A DNA stretch of 64,000 bases from positions 35,999 to 99,998 of the forward strand of contig NZ_JAIZZN010000013.1 of the NCBI RefSeq assembly GCF_020443565.1, read 5' to 3'. The stretch is from Clostridium sp. CS001. GTDB taxonomy: Bacteria > Bacillota > Clostridia > Clostridiales > Clostridiaceae. This document shows positions 48,028-57,616 of the stretch, one piece after another. Positions within the stretch are counted from its first letter, which is position 1; each line of letters starts with the position of its first letter. The notes below the pieces were generated by a model that saw only the letters and a list, made by a program, of their open reading frames with translations, had not been told where the DNA came from and made no database searches. The position numbers were made by a program, and so were the translations under genes.

Positions 48028-49950
48028 ATGATAGTTTTGAGTTGCAAGGATATCCATAAAAGTTATGGTATAGATGTTATTTTAGACAAAATAACTTTTA
48101 GCATAAATGAAGGTGAAAAAGTTGGTTTTATAGGAGCTAATGGAGCGGGTAAATCCACACTATTTAAAATACTCACTTCCCAACTAGATTCTGATAGTGG
48201 TGACCTATTTATAGATAAGAGCAAAAAGGTTGGTTATCTTTCTCAAGATCTAGCCTTAGATTTTAATAATACTATATATGAAGAAACACTTTTAGTATTT
48301 GGCGATCTATTACGTCTTGAAAAAAGCCTTAAAGATTTAGAGTTGAAAATGAATGAGCCTTATGATGCTTCTAAAGAAGAATATCATAATAGAATAATAA
48401 AAGAATATACCTTAGCCTTCGAACTTTACAATAACAGGGGTGGATACACCTACAAAGGTGAGATCGGTAGAATTTTAAAGGGCCTTGGTTTTATAGAAGA
48501 AGACTATGATAAACCAATAAGTATATTAAGTGGCGGTCAAAAGACTAGGGTTGCGCTATGCAAGCTACTACTTAAAAATCCAGATATACTTTTATTAGAT
48601 GAACCTACCAATCATCTAGATCTAGCTGCTATTGAATGGCTAGAGGAATATTTAAAATCCTATAAAGGCACCATGTTTATAATATCTCATGATAGATTTT
48701 TCTTAGATGCCATTACGGGCAAAACTTTTGAACTTCTTAATGGTCATGTAGATTGCTATAATGGAAGCTACACGAACTTCATTGATCTAAAAAAGAAGAA
48801 TTATGAAGTTCAATTAAAAGCATACAATCTTCAACAATCAGAAATAAAAAGGCAAGAAGATATCATAACTAAATATAGATCCTTCAATAGAGAAAAAAGT
48901 GTAAGGGCTGCAGAGAGTAGACAAAAGTCCTTAGACAAAATGGACCGAATTGACTCTCCTGACAAGGACCCTAGGGCAACTAAGATTAAGTTTGAAACAG
49001 AAATTAAGAGTGGTAATGATGTTCTTCACGCAGAGAATTTATCAAAACGGTTTGGAGATAATCTTTTATTTGAAAATCTAAACTTAGATGTGAAAAGATC
49101 AGAGCGGATAGCCCTTATTGGTGAAAATGGCCGGGGTAAAACTACTCTCTTTAGAATTATAATGGACAAATTACCAAGTGATACTGGTATAAAGATACTC
49201 GGAAAAAATATCTTTCTAGGATATTATGACCAGGAACAATCAAACTTAAATCCGGAAAAGACAATAATTGATGAAGTTTGGGATGACTTTCCAAAGCTTA
49301 CTACCACAGAGCTACGCACGGCGCTGGCTGCATTTTTATTCGTAGGAGAAGATGTATTTAAGCAAATATCAACCTTGAGTGGTGGCGAAAGATGTAGGAT
49401 TAATCTACTAAAAATAATGCTATCTAAGTCTAACTTCTTGCTACTAGATGAGCCAACGAACCACTTAGATATTATGTCTCGCGAAGCTTTAGAAGACTCA
49501 ATACTAGGATATGATGGCACTGTTATTGTAATATCCCATGATAGATATTTCTTAAACAAGGTAATTAATAAAATACTTGAATTAAATCAAGATGGCCTCA
49601 AAGAGTACTTAGGAAATTATAGCTATTATATAGAAAAAAAGAAAAATCCTCAAAGGTTTCAGGAAGAAGAAGCTCAGGCGGGTATGTCAAAAACTCAAAT
49701 TAATTCTGATAAAAAAAAGAAGCGAGAGGAAGAAAAGTTAGAAAGGCAGAAGAAAGTGGATTTAAAATCTATAGAAGATAATATTTCTTCATTAGAACAG
49801 GAACTAACAAAGTTACATAACGACCTTTGCCTTGAAGAGATTTATTCAAATCCAAGTAAAAGTTCGGATGTAAATAAACAAATATTAAGTGTTAACGATG
49901 AACTTGAAGGCCTTTACGCTACCTGGGAAGAATTTATTGCAGAAACATAA
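48028..49950 (+). CDS. ABC-F family ATPase (Uup/YdiF-like)
   Basis: This 640-aa soluble protein has two ABC domains and no membrane segment. Walker A sites are GANGAGKST and GENGRGKTT, with signatures LSGGQKTR and LSGGERCR and Walker B LLLDEPTNHLDL/LLLDEPTNHLDI. A long linker lies between the domains, and a charged coiled-coil tail (about 555-635) resembles Uup/YdiF. ABC-F proteins act on the ribosome, easing stalled translation or giving antibiotic protection. The ATG follows AAAGGTG; a GTG three codons upstream is less likely. Its downstream terminator is now 1.6 kb away because of the IS insertion. Confidence 0.92.
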   Translation: MIVLSCKDIHKSYGIDVILDKITFSINEGEKVGFIGANGAGKSTLFKILTSQLDSDSGDLFIDKSKKVGYLSQDLALDFNNTIYEETLLVFGDLLRLEKSLKDLELKMNEPYDASKEEYHNRIIKEYTLAFELYNNRGGYTYKGEIGRILKGLGFIEEDYDKPISILSGGQKTRVALCKLLLKNPDILLLDEPTNHLDLAAIEWLEEYLKSYKGTMFIISHDRFFLDAITGKTFELLNGHVDCYNGSYTNFIDLKKKNYEVQLKAYNLQQSEIKRQEDIITKYRSFNREKSVRAAESRQKSLDKMDRIDSPDKDPRATKIKFETEIKSGNDVLHAENLSKRFGDNLLFENLNLDVKRSERIALIGENGRGKTTLFRIIMDKLPSDTGIKILGKNIFLGYYDQEQSNLNPEKTIIDEVWDDFPKLTTTELRTALAAFLFVGEDVFKQISTLSGGERCRINLLKIMLSKSNFLLLDEPTNHLDIMSREALEDSILGYDGTVIVISHDRYFLNKVINKILELNQDGLKEYLGNYSYYIEKKKNPQRFQEEEAQAGMSKTQINSDKKKKREEEKLERQKKVDLKSIEDNISSLEQELTKLHNDLCLEEIYSNPSKSSDVNKQILSVNDELEGLYATWEEFIAET

Positions 49951-49979
49951 TAAACTATAATGACTATTTTAAATCTAAA

Positions 49980-51602
49980 GAGCCTGTAAATAATTTTGTG
50001 TAAACAGAATAAAAAGTACTCTTTCTTGGCAATAATTGGAATAAGTTAGTTATCCCAATATTGTAAGGAGGAGTATTTTTATGTCGGATTATTCTAAGGA
50101 AATTTTAAGGAATTATATCAATGAACAAAAGTTTTCAAACCCAAATGAGGTTTTAACTGCTATGAAGAGTATGTTCAAAGATATTCTTCAGGAAACATTA
50201 GAAGCAGAGATGGATATGCAACTTGGATATGACAAGTATGATATATCAGAAAAACAAACTCCAAATAGTAGAAATGGTTACTCTAAGAAAACTGTAAAAT
50301 CTGAGCTTGGAACAGTGCAACTTAATATACCACGCGATAGAAATGGTGAATTTGAGCCTAAAATCCTACCTAAGTATCAGAGAAATATAACTGGAATTGA
50401 AGATAAAATAATGTCTTTGTATGCAGCTGGAATGACTACAAGAGATATATCTGAACAAGTAAAAAATTTATATGATGTTGAAATATCTGCTGAAATGGTA
50501 TCAAACATAACAAACAGAATCATGCCAGTTGTTACAGAGTGGCAAAATAGACCTCTTGAGAAAACATATTCTTTTGTTTTTATGGACGCAATTCATTACA
50601 AAGTACGTGATGACAAGCATATTGTAATCAAAGCAGCTTATGTTGTATTAGGTGTAAATATGGATGGAGAAAAAGAAGTTCTTGGTATATGGGTAGGGGC
50701 AAATGAAAGCAGTAAATTCTGGCTTTCAGTGCTTAATGATCTTAGGAACAGAGGCTTACAGAACGTTTTGGTGTTCTGCGTAGATGGCTTAAATGGATTC
50801 AAGGAAGCAATAGGATCCGTATATCCCTTTGCAAAGATACAACGTTGTATAATCCATCAATTGAGAGCGAGTATGAAATATATACCACATAAAGATAAGA
50901 AGGCTTTCGCCAAAGATTTAAAAGCTGTTTATGGTGCATTAAACGAGAATGTTGCACTTGAGAATTTAATGTCTGCAAAGGAAATATGGGGAGATAAATA
51001 TCCAAATGCAATAAAAAGCTGGGAAGATAATTGGGATAATCTTATAACTTTCTTTGTATTCCCAGATTATATTCGTAGAATAATGTACACCACCAATGCT
51101 ATAGAAAGCCTTAACAGTCAATTTAGGAAAGTCACTAAAACAAAGCTTATATTCCCTAGTGACGAGAGTCTTATGAAGATGCTATATTTAGCTACCGAAA
51201 AGGTAAGCAAAAAATGGAATCGCGTATATGCAAATTGGGATCTTGTTATTAGCCAACTCAATATAATATTTAGTGAAATACTAAATGCAGGAGCGTAGCT
51301 TAGGGACTCTGTCCCCAAACCCCTGAGGTTTATCGCTTTAGTTCTAACAGGAACGTACAAAACGGGCAGCCCCAATAGCCACCCGTTCCTGTATAGAAGA
51401 TCAATAACCGCTCAGGTTGCCCCTCGGCATTGCCCTATCCTGTTATTAAACATGTATATTATTCCCCGATTGTGGAAATAATATACTATATGAGGAAGAC
51501 AAACTAACCGCATTAGTCGACCTTAAACAACATTTTTTACAAAAACTAATAAATCAATTTTTTGCCTAAAGAAAGAGAATACACAAAATTATTTACACAC
51601 CC
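49980..51602 (+). mobile_element. Intact IS256-family insertion sequence
   Basis: This 1623-bp element has terminal inverted repeats sharing TGTAAATAATTTTGTGTA, with ends GAGCC... on the left and GGGTG... on the right (complement). It is flanked by an 8-bp direct duplication AATCTAAA at 49972-49979 and 51603-51610. The intact transposase and exact target duplication suggest recent insertion. About 300 bases after the transposase are non-coding but richer in G+C than the flanks and contain AGGAACG...CGTTCCT, possibly a terminator or small RNA. Confidence 0.95.
50081..51298 (+). CDS. IS256-family (Mutator-type) transposase
   Basis: This 405-aa DDE transposase keeps the catalytic D169 (FMDAIHYK), D235 (FCVDGLNGF) and E342 (TTNAIESLNSQ), and the family C/H motif (C256-H259 in QRCIIHQLR). 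It cuts and joins the element ends by the copy-out route typical of IS256, leaving 8-9-bp duplications. ATG with AAGGAGGAG upstream. The ORF is complete, with no frameshift, so it is likely active. Confidence 0.97.
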   Translation: MSDYSKEILRNYINEQKFSNPNEVLTAMKSMFKDILQETLEAEMDMQLGYDKYDISEKQTPNSRNGYSKKTVKSELGTVQLNIPRDRNGEFEPKILPKYQRNITGIEDKIMSLYAAGMTTRDISEQVKNLYDVEISAEMVSNITNRIMPVVTEWQNRPLEKTYSFVFMDAIHYKVRDDKHIVIKAAYVVLGVNMDGEKEVLGIWVGANESSKFWLSVLNDLRNRGLQNVLVFCVDGLNGFKEAIGSVYPFAKIQRCIIHQLRASMKYIPHKDKKAFAKDLKAVYGALNENVALENLMSAKEIWGDKYPNAIKSWEDNWDNLITFFVFPDYIRRIMYTTNAIESLNSQFRKVTKTKLIFPSDESLMKMLYLATEKVSKKWNRVYANWDLVISQLNIIFSEILNAGA

Positions 51603-51610
51603 AATCTAAA

Positions 51611-51661
51611 GGTTTGGCAAGTACTATTTAAACAAGCCATGTAAATAGTACTTGCCGAACC
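51611..51661. terminator. Bidirectional terminator cut off from the ABC-F gene by the IS
   Basis: Stem GGTTTGGCAAGTACTATTTA paired with TAAATAGTACTTGCCGAACC (one T-G pair). It lies between convergent genes and directly beside the IS target duplication, so it once served the ABC-F gene ~30 bases away. Confidence 0.85.
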
Positions 51662-51668
51662 TTCATTA

Positions 51669-52988
51669 TTATAACTGTTTTTTTACATTATCAAGAGACT
51701 TTTTCACTAAATCTAGTTGCTCTTCGTTAGACTCATAATTTGAAAATTTAACCTCGTTATATATGTCTGTCATTTCATCCAGATAGTTATGATTTTCCAT
51801 TCTTACTTTTGTTTTATTTTTTAATTGAGTTGCCGTCATGGATGGATTGTAAATCTCATCCTTTTTTGTTATTATTTCAAAATCTCTATATGCATTTAAA
51901 ATTTTTTCTTTAATAGTATTATTCATTCTAAATGCATTCTTTAATATGCTTAATACATTCTTCCTATGCTTATGGTTTTTCAGATCTTTATCACCTTTGT
52001 TTATTTTTTCTTTTTCTTCTGTATACTGTTCATCTTTAACTTTCATAAACTTCATTTTTTTTACTACATCAACAATGAATAGAATAATAATACACAAAAT
52101 TATAATTTTAAGTGCACTTTTCCACAGCATATTATCAGATATAGTTGCTCCATTCTTATCCAATCGCTGAGGATTGACCTCATTAAATCCTTTTGAAAAC
52201 CTTTCAAATCCTATTGAAATACCCATTTTAATTGAAAGCCGTCTCAATATATCTACTATAAAATCTACAATAGGCCCTACTATCTTTATAATTAAATCTA
52301 AAATATTGTCTGTTACGACATCCATAAATTTATTTAAACCATTTAGTACATTAAGAGATTTTTTTAAAAACCAATCAGTAGTTAACATAATGGTGGAAAC
52401 TAAAACTATTCCATACTTAAATAATATATTTATAACCAGGCCTTTTATAGTTTCTACCTCTTTTGTTTTTTCTGTATTTCTAATAGTTTTTGTTACTTTA
52501 TAATAATAAGCTCTACTTTCTCTAAGGAGTATTGCTGTTACTATTATGTAATTTACAAAAAATCTAAACAAATAATCAACAATAGACTTTTCTAGCCAAA
52601 ATGACATTATTGATACTATCCCAATAATAACTGCTCCTAGTTTGGCTTTCGACTTATATTCTTCATAATTTACAGGTAACACTTCCATAGCCAAATTTGC
52701 AAATAAAGAGACAATCACAAAGACTAAATTAAGTAAAATTCCTAACCCATCAAATAAAATCCACATGAAAGGCATACTTACGATAATAGGTAATATTATA
52801 GATATATATTTATTGCTTTTCTTAATATAGATGCATTGCATTAAGAATACTAATGCTAAAGAAAGAAAAAATAATTTGTAATTTACTATATTTTCAAATA
52901 AAAAGTTTGTTATAGCCATCCACGCTACAAAAATAATTAATGTAAGGTCTAAGGCTACTAGTGTTCTAATCTGCCTAAGTGAGCTCAT
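51669..52988 (-). CDS. Multi-pass membrane protein of MoxR-DUF58 cluster (DUF4129-like tail)
   Basis: This 439-aa protein has about six hydrophobic segments in the first 230 residues, another helix near 290-310, and a charged cytoplasmic tail. The tail has the pattern NAYRDFEIITKKDEIYNPSMTATQL followed by YLDEMTDIYNEVKFSN, typical of DUF4129-like tails of transglutaminase-type proteins in MoxR/DUF58 clusters. No transglutaminase Cys-His-Asp core is seen. Its start overlaps the end of the DUF58 gene, so it belongs to the same operon. Function unknown, perhaps envelope-related. Confidence 0.7.
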   Translation of the reverse strand: MSSLRQIRTLVALDLTLIIFVAWMAITNFLFENIVNYKLFFLSLALVFLMQCIYIKKSNKYISIILPIIVSMPFMWILFDGLGILLNLVFVIVSLFANLAMEVLPVNYEEYKSKAKLGAVIIGIVSIMSFWLEKSIVDYLFRFFVNYIIVTAILLRESRAYYYKVTKTIRNTEKTKEVETIKGLVINILFKYGIVLVSTIMLTTDWFLKKSLNVLNGLNKFMDVVTDNILDLIIKIVGPIVDFIVDILRRLSIKMGISIGFERFSKGFNEVNPQRLDKNGATISDNMLWKSALKIIILCIIILFIVDVVKKMKFMKVKDEQYTEEKEKINKGDKDLKNHKHRKNVLSILKNAFRMNNTIKEKILNAYRDFEIITKKDEIYNPSMTATQLKNKTKVRMENHNYLDEMTDIYNEVKFSNYESNEEQLDLVKKSLDNVKKQL

Positions 52989-54124
52989 ATTACTTTCTCT
53001 CCTTTATAAGTTATTTTTTCGATTCCACTTATAAAAGGAATATCTCCATTTATAGAAACATCTATAATTTTAAGTTTAAAACCACTTTTACATAACTTAT
53101 TAAGTACACCTATGCTCTTTTCATTTAGGAATGGCGTTATTACTACATAGGTTGTATTTTTATTGAATTTATTTGCTCTCAATCTCAAATAATCATTGAA
53201 GTCCACTTTAACTTCTGAATCAACTCTAGCTAGTAGTTCAATAATTCTTTTAAAAGAGTTTAAATCAGGTTTAACTTCTCTAGCTAAATTTCCATTCATA
53301 GAAATTATTCTAGCATTGGTCCAAATGCCTGTTGCAATTCCTTCTTTTACAGCCTTACTTGCCAATGATACCGCAACTCTTATCCCATTTTCAATAGCCT
53401 CATTAACTACATGTGACCAAGCTGGATCGCCACACTGAACATTCATTATTATAACTACTTCTTTATCTGAAGTGGTATCATAATCCTTAACCATAAGCTT
53501 GTCCATCTTTAAACTAGTTTTCCAATGAATATCTTTCATTCTATCTTCAACGTTATACTCTCTTATGCCCTTTATATACAATGTATCTTTCAAAATCCAT
53601 CTCTTTACAGTGTTGTCTCCCTGAAAACTAGTGGTATCAAAATTATAGCTAGATATATTTCTTAATCTTGGATAAACCAATACTTCAACATAATTTTCTG
53701 TATCTATAGACTCCGCTGATAATCCAAAGATATCACCCACTGTGATTCGTATGTTTTTAAGTATATAAGCGCCTCTCTTTTCCGCAACCAATTCATATGT
53801 TCTTTTTCGTCTTTCATACCAACCTATCTTATACCTACTTATGTGACATATTTGACTTCCATCCTTATAGCTAACAACTTCATTATTGAACTTTATACCA
53901 TCGGGAATAACTTCATTTATAACTAAAAAAGATAGGGGCAGAAGCTTATTATTCTCCACAGTTGTCTTAATTGAAAACACTTCTCCTTCAAAGATTTTTG
54001 AATTACTTATTTCTCTTTGAATTTTAAGTTTTTTAAAACCCATTTTCTTTGTAATATTTGATATCTCTAACATAGTCCAGGATATTAATATTATTGACAT
54101 TATTAATATAATTTTTGATTCCAT
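52985..54124 (-). CDS. DUF58 domain protein
   Basis: This 379-aa protein has an N-terminal membrane helix, a beta-rich region (about 30-150) and the DUF58 core with REYNVEDRMKDIHWKTSLKMDKLMVKDYDTTSDKEVVIIMNVQ, a von Willebrand A-like fold with partial metal-site features. DUF58 proteins pair with MoxR ATPases, thought to act as chaperones for them. ATG with GGGGTG upstream, 10 bases after moxR. Confidence 0.9.
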   Translation of the reverse strand: MESKIILIMSIILISWTMLEISNITKKMGFKKLKIQREISNSKIFEGEVFSIKTTVENNKLLPLSFLVINEVIPDGIKFNNEVVSYKDGSQICHISRYKIGWYERRKRTYELVAEKRGAYILKNIRITVGDIFGLSAESIDTENYVEVLVYPRLRNISSYNFDTTSFQGDNTVKRWILKDTLYIKGIREYNVEDRMKDIHWKTSLKMDKLMVKDYDTTSDKEVVIIMNVQCGDPAWSHVVNEAIENGIRVAVSLASKAVKEGIATGIWTNARIISMNGNLAREVKPDLNSFKRIIELLARVDSEVKVDFNDYLRLRANKFNKNTTYVVITPFLNEKSIGVLNKLCKSGFKLKIIDVSINGDIPFISGIEKITYKGEKVI

Positions 54125-54134
54125 ACTAACACCC

Positions 54135-55085
54135 CTATAGCTTTTCTAATGGAGCTTCGATAGTGTTTATAATTTCTTCAATTATTTTATCCGCCTTATC
54201 ATTTCCTAAATTCATCTCACTTTTTAATATTAATCTATGGTGTAGTATGTCTACAGCAAGTTCTTTAATATCTTCCGGTATTACATAAGTCCTTCCACTA
54301 ATAGCAGCTAATACTTGACTTCCTTTTATAAGATTTAATGTTGCCCTTGGACTACATCCAAGCTCTACATCTTTATGGCTTCTAGTAGCTACTACTATAT
54401 TTAGTATGTATTTTTTTATATCTTCACTTACATATACTTCATTAAAATTATTTTGAACATATTCTATTTCTTCCATGTTTACAACAGGCTGCAATTCCTC
54501 TAGGGGGTCCTCTATAATAAATCTATCAATCATATTCTTCTCATCATCAAAATCTGGATATCCCATAGAAAGTTTCATAAAAAATCTATCGAGTTGTGCC
54601 TCAGGCAATGGGAACGTCCCAAACTGCTCTACTGGATTTTGTGTTGCAATAATGAAAAATGGCTTACTAAGTTTTATAGTATTTCCTTCTACTGTTACTT
54701 GTCTTTCCTCCATACATTCTAGTAATGCAGATTGTGTTCTAGGTGTTGCTCTATTTATTTCATCAGCCAATAAAAACTGACTTAATATAGGTCCTTGCCT
54801 ATACTCAAATTCCTGTATTTTTTGATTATAATAATAAATACCGACTAAATCTGACGGTAACAGGTCCGGGGTAAATTGTATTCTCTTAAAACTACAATTC
54901 ATAGATTTTGACAAACTTCTTGCAAGCTTTGTTTTTCCAAGTCCAGGCACGTCTTCAAGCAATACATGCCCTGAAGAAATAAACGCTACAATTATTTTTC
55001 TTATATTTTTTTCTTTTCCTACGATAACCTTACTAACATTGTCTATTACCTTAGCTGCAAATGATTTGAATCTTTCTACCTCCAT
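54135..55085 (-). CDS. MoxR-family AAA+ ATPase
   Basis: This 316-aa ATPase has Walker A LEDVPGLGKTKLARSLSKSM, Walker B LLADEINRATPRTQSALLECMEERQV, sensor FFIIATQNPVEQFGTFPLPEAQLDRF and a C-terminal lid (GCSPRATLNLIKGSQVLAA). MoxR proteins remodel or activate partner proteins, usually with DUF58 and vWA proteins from the same operon. The ATG giving MEVERF follows AGGGGG; the ten-codon longer start lacks a site. First gene of the three-gene unit. Confidence 0.95.
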   Translation of the reverse strand: MEVERFKSFAAKVIDNVSKVIVGKEKNIRKIIVAFISSGHVLLEDVPGLGKTKLARSLSKSMNCSFKRIQFTPDLLPSDLVGIYYYNQKIQEFEYRQGPILSQFLLADEINRATPRTQSALLECMEERQVTVEGNTIKLSKPFFIIATQNPVEQFGTFPLPEAQLDRFFMKLSMGYPDFDDEKNMIDRFIIEDPLEELQPVVNMEEIEYVQNNFNEVYVSEDIKKYILNIVVATRSHKDVELGCSPRATLNLIKGSQVLAAISGRTYVIPEDIKELAVDILHHRLILKSEMNLGNDKADKIIEEIINTIEAPLEKL

Positions 55086-55203
55086 AAATATCCCCCTCAT
55101 TATTCTTGTACACATCTATAAATAGAACTACTGTTTATTAAATACATTATACAACATTTCTTTTGAATAAAATGTAATATTGTGTAACCAAATACGCAAA
55201 AAT

Positions 55204-55243
55204 AAAGAACTAACAAAATGTCGTCACATTTTGTTAGTTCTTT
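55204..55243 (-). terminator. Terminator of lysine-fermentation operon
   Basis: Stem AAAGAACTAACAAAATGTC-G-TCACATTTTGTTAGTTCTTT region, followed by TATTTTTGCG on the minus strand, 28 bases after kamE. Confidence 0.88.
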
Positions 55244-55270
55244 ATCATTAATATGAATTAATCTAAAATA

Positions 55271-56059
55271 TTAAGCAAGTCCTCTTTCAACCATTTCAGT
55301 GATAGCAAAACTAGCTATGTCTCCAGCAAATTTTCCTGGTCCGAAACCTGCATCGTATCCAAGTTCTTTAGCAAGTTCATGTGTTATTCTTGGACCTCCA
55401 CAAATTAATATAACTTTATCTCTAATTCCTTCTGCTTCTAATAATTCTACTAGATTAGTAAGGTTTTGAATGTGTACATCCTTTTGAGTTACAGTTTGAG
55501 AAACTAGAAGAACATCTGCTTTAAGCTCTATAGCTTTTTTAATGAATTCTTCATTCTCAACTTGGCTTCCCAAATTTAAAGCTTCTATCATAGGATATCT
55601 CTCAAGACCATAGTGTCCTGCAAAGCCCTTCATGTTCATTACAGCATCTATACCAACTGTATGAGCATCTGTTCCAGTACTAGCTCCGATTATTACAACA
55701 TCACGTTTAATATGCTCTTTTATATACTCTCCAACTTCTTGCATATCCATTACATCGCACTCTACAGTTTGAACATGGATTTCTTCATAGTTTACAGTAT
55801 GTGTTAATGAACCATAAATTACATAGAAAGTAAATTCTTTATCTAAAGCTCCATGATGAGCACAGTTTGGATCTTTAAGTCCCATAGATTTAGCAAGCTG
55901 AATTGCCGCCTCTACTCCTCTTTCATTATCTTCTACTGGAAGTGTAAAGCTCACTTGAACTTTACCATCATTCATTGTATCTCCATAGGGTTTAAGCTTT
56001 GTTAAATCTAAATTCTTATCAAACTCTTTAACTTCTAATGAATATTGTCCTTCGCTCAT
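55271..56059 (-). CDS. kamE: Lysine 5,6-aminomutase beta subunit (cobalamin-binding)
   Basis: This 262-aa subunit has the base-off B12 motif D131-A-H133-T-V-G136 followed by GIDAVMNMKGFAGHYG, where K144 matches the PLP-binding lysine known in this enzyme. A Rossmann-like B12 domain with VVIIGASTGT and VILICGGPRITHELAKELGYDAGFGPG completes it. With KamD it moves the terminal amino group of beta-lysine (or D-lysine) to carbon 5. Its start overlaps the kamD stop (TAATG). Last gene of the operon. Confidence 0.96.
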   Translation of the reverse strand: MSEGQYSLEVKEFDKNLDLTKLKPYGDTMNDGKVQVSFTLPVEDNERGVEAAIQLAKSMGLKDPNCAHHGALDKEFTFYVIYGSLTHTVNYEEIHVQTVECDVMDMQEVGEYIKEHIKRDVVIIGASTGTDAHTVGIDAVMNMKGFAGHYGLERYPMIEALNLGSQVENEEFIKKAIELKADVLLVSQTVTQKDVHIQNLTNLVELLEAEGIRDKVILICGGPRITHELAKELGYDAGFGPGKFAGDIASFAITEMVERGLA

Positions 56060-57615
56060 TACTTTTTCCCTCCTAACATTAAATCTACAAATGGGTTGAA
56101 ATAAGCTTTATCCTTTTGAACGACTCCTGCAAGTCCTTTTCCACCAGTTAAAGGTCTTTTTATTCCTGCAAATTTTCCTTGCTCAAGTGTACTGAATAAC
56201 CCTTCTTTTTCAATTTCTTGAATTAGATCTGTTGCTTTAGTTAACACTTCATCTACTCTTGTTTGCATTATGCCACCTTCTTTGAAGGTAATTTCCGATC
56301 CTAAATCCTTCATAGTGTTAAATATATATTGAGCATTATCTATTGATATAGCTCTGTCAGCCATAAATGGAGTGTGTATTGCTTCTGTAATCATTCCAAG
56401 AAGATGTAATTTTTGTCCTGTCATAATAGTAACCATGTTGAATAATGTATCTTGTACTTGTCCTTTGAATATATCTCCAGTCTTAAACTTAGTTGGAGGC
56501 ATATATTTTAGTGGAGCCTTAGGGAATATTTCTCTTGCCATCTGTGCTTGCGCAAGTTCATATACGAAGCCATTTTCAACATCTGGGCTTATTTCAAATG
56601 CATGACCAAGTCCCATTTGCTCTTCTGGAAGTCCAGCAATTAATGCAAATTGTTCATTTATAATTTGAGAAGCAAGTACAGTATGCGCCTCTTCTACTGC
56701 ATCAGCTGTAGTTAAGTAATTGTCTTCACCAGTGTTTATTATAACTCCAGCAAATCCATTGATTATTCTTGAGAAATATTGATCCACTATTGTTCTTTGC
56801 ATGTTGATATCACGGAATAGAATTCCGTATAAAGCGTCATTAAGCATTACGTCTAATCTTTCTATAGCTCCCATTGCAGCTATTTCAGGCATACATAATC
56901 CCGAGCAATAGTTACAGAGTCTTATGTATCTTCCCACTTCTTCTCCAACTTCATCAAGCGCCGCTCTCATAAGTCTAAAGTTTTCTTGTGTTGCAATTGT
57001 TCCTCCAAAACCTTCTGTTGTAGCTCCATATGGAACGAAGTCAAGTAGACTTTGTCCTGTTGTTCTTATAACTGCTATTACATCTGCACCTTGCTTTGCA
57101 GCTGCTCTTGCTTGGATTATGTCTTCATAAATGTTTCCTGTAGCAACTATTACATAAAGATATGGACCACTCTTATCGCCAAATCTTTCAAGGTACGCTT
57201 CTCTCTTACCTCTATTTTCACTGATTTTAGCAACCATAGCTTTAGCAACTTTATCTACAGTCATTTTGATTTCAAATGCATCGTGCATAGGAAGTTTAGT
57301 TAAATCTATTTCACCCTTTGCTACTTTTTCTGCAATTTCCTGTGGTGAAAGACCCGTTTCAAGCATAGCATTTCCAATGAACATTGCAGCACCAAGTGCT
57401 AGTCCATTGCCATTTTTAATGTTATCTACTACCACGTTTGGAATTGGTACCCCTACTTCATCTACCCCATCTATACCTAAAAGTCTACATACAGTTCTTT
57501 CTACTGTTACCGTTGTATGCAAATCAATAAATACTTGAGTATCATTTGCTATATTTTTAGCTGATTCTCTAGCTTTCTCAACAAGACTCCAATTTAAGTT
57601 TAACTTGCTTTCCAT
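56059..57615 (-). CDS. kamD: Lysine 5,6-aminomutase alpha subunit
   Basis: This 518-aa subunit forms the barrel that binds PLP-substrate and the adenosyl group of B12. Recognisable segments include KARESAKNIANDTQVFIDLHTTVTVERTVCRLLGIDG, FVPYGATTEGFGGT, CNYCSGLCMPEIAAMGAIERLD and LHLLGMITEAIHTPFMADRA. Length matches the family (~516). The ATG giving MESKLN follows GGAGG; a start five codons earlier would contain that site. It starts one base past the kamC stop. Confidence 0.96.
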   Translation of the reverse strand: MESKLNLNWSLVEKARESAKNIANDTQVFIDLHTTVTVERTVCRLLGIDGVDEVGVPIPNVVVDNIKNGNGLALGAAMFIGNAMLETGLSPQEIAEKVAKGEIDLTKLPMHDAFEIKMTVDKVAKAMVAKISENRGKREAYLERFGDKSGPYLYVIVATGNIYEDIIQARAAAKQGADVIAVIRTTGQSLLDFVPYGATTEGFGGTIATQENFRLMRAALDEVGEEVGRYIRLCNYCSGLCMPEIAAMGAIERLDVMLNDALYGILFRDINMQRTIVDQYFSRIINGFAGVIINTGEDNYLTTADAVEEAHTVLASQIINEQFALIAGLPEEQMGLGHAFEISPDVENGFVYELAQAQMAREIFPKAPLKYMPPTKFKTGDIFKGQVQDTLFNMVTIMTGQKLHLLGMITEAIHTPFMADRAISIDNAQYIFNTMKDLGSEITFKEGGIMQTRVDEVLTKATDLIQEIEKEGLFSTLEQGKFAGIKRPLTGGKGLAGVVQKDKAYFNPFVDLMLGGKK

Positions 57616-57616
57616 A

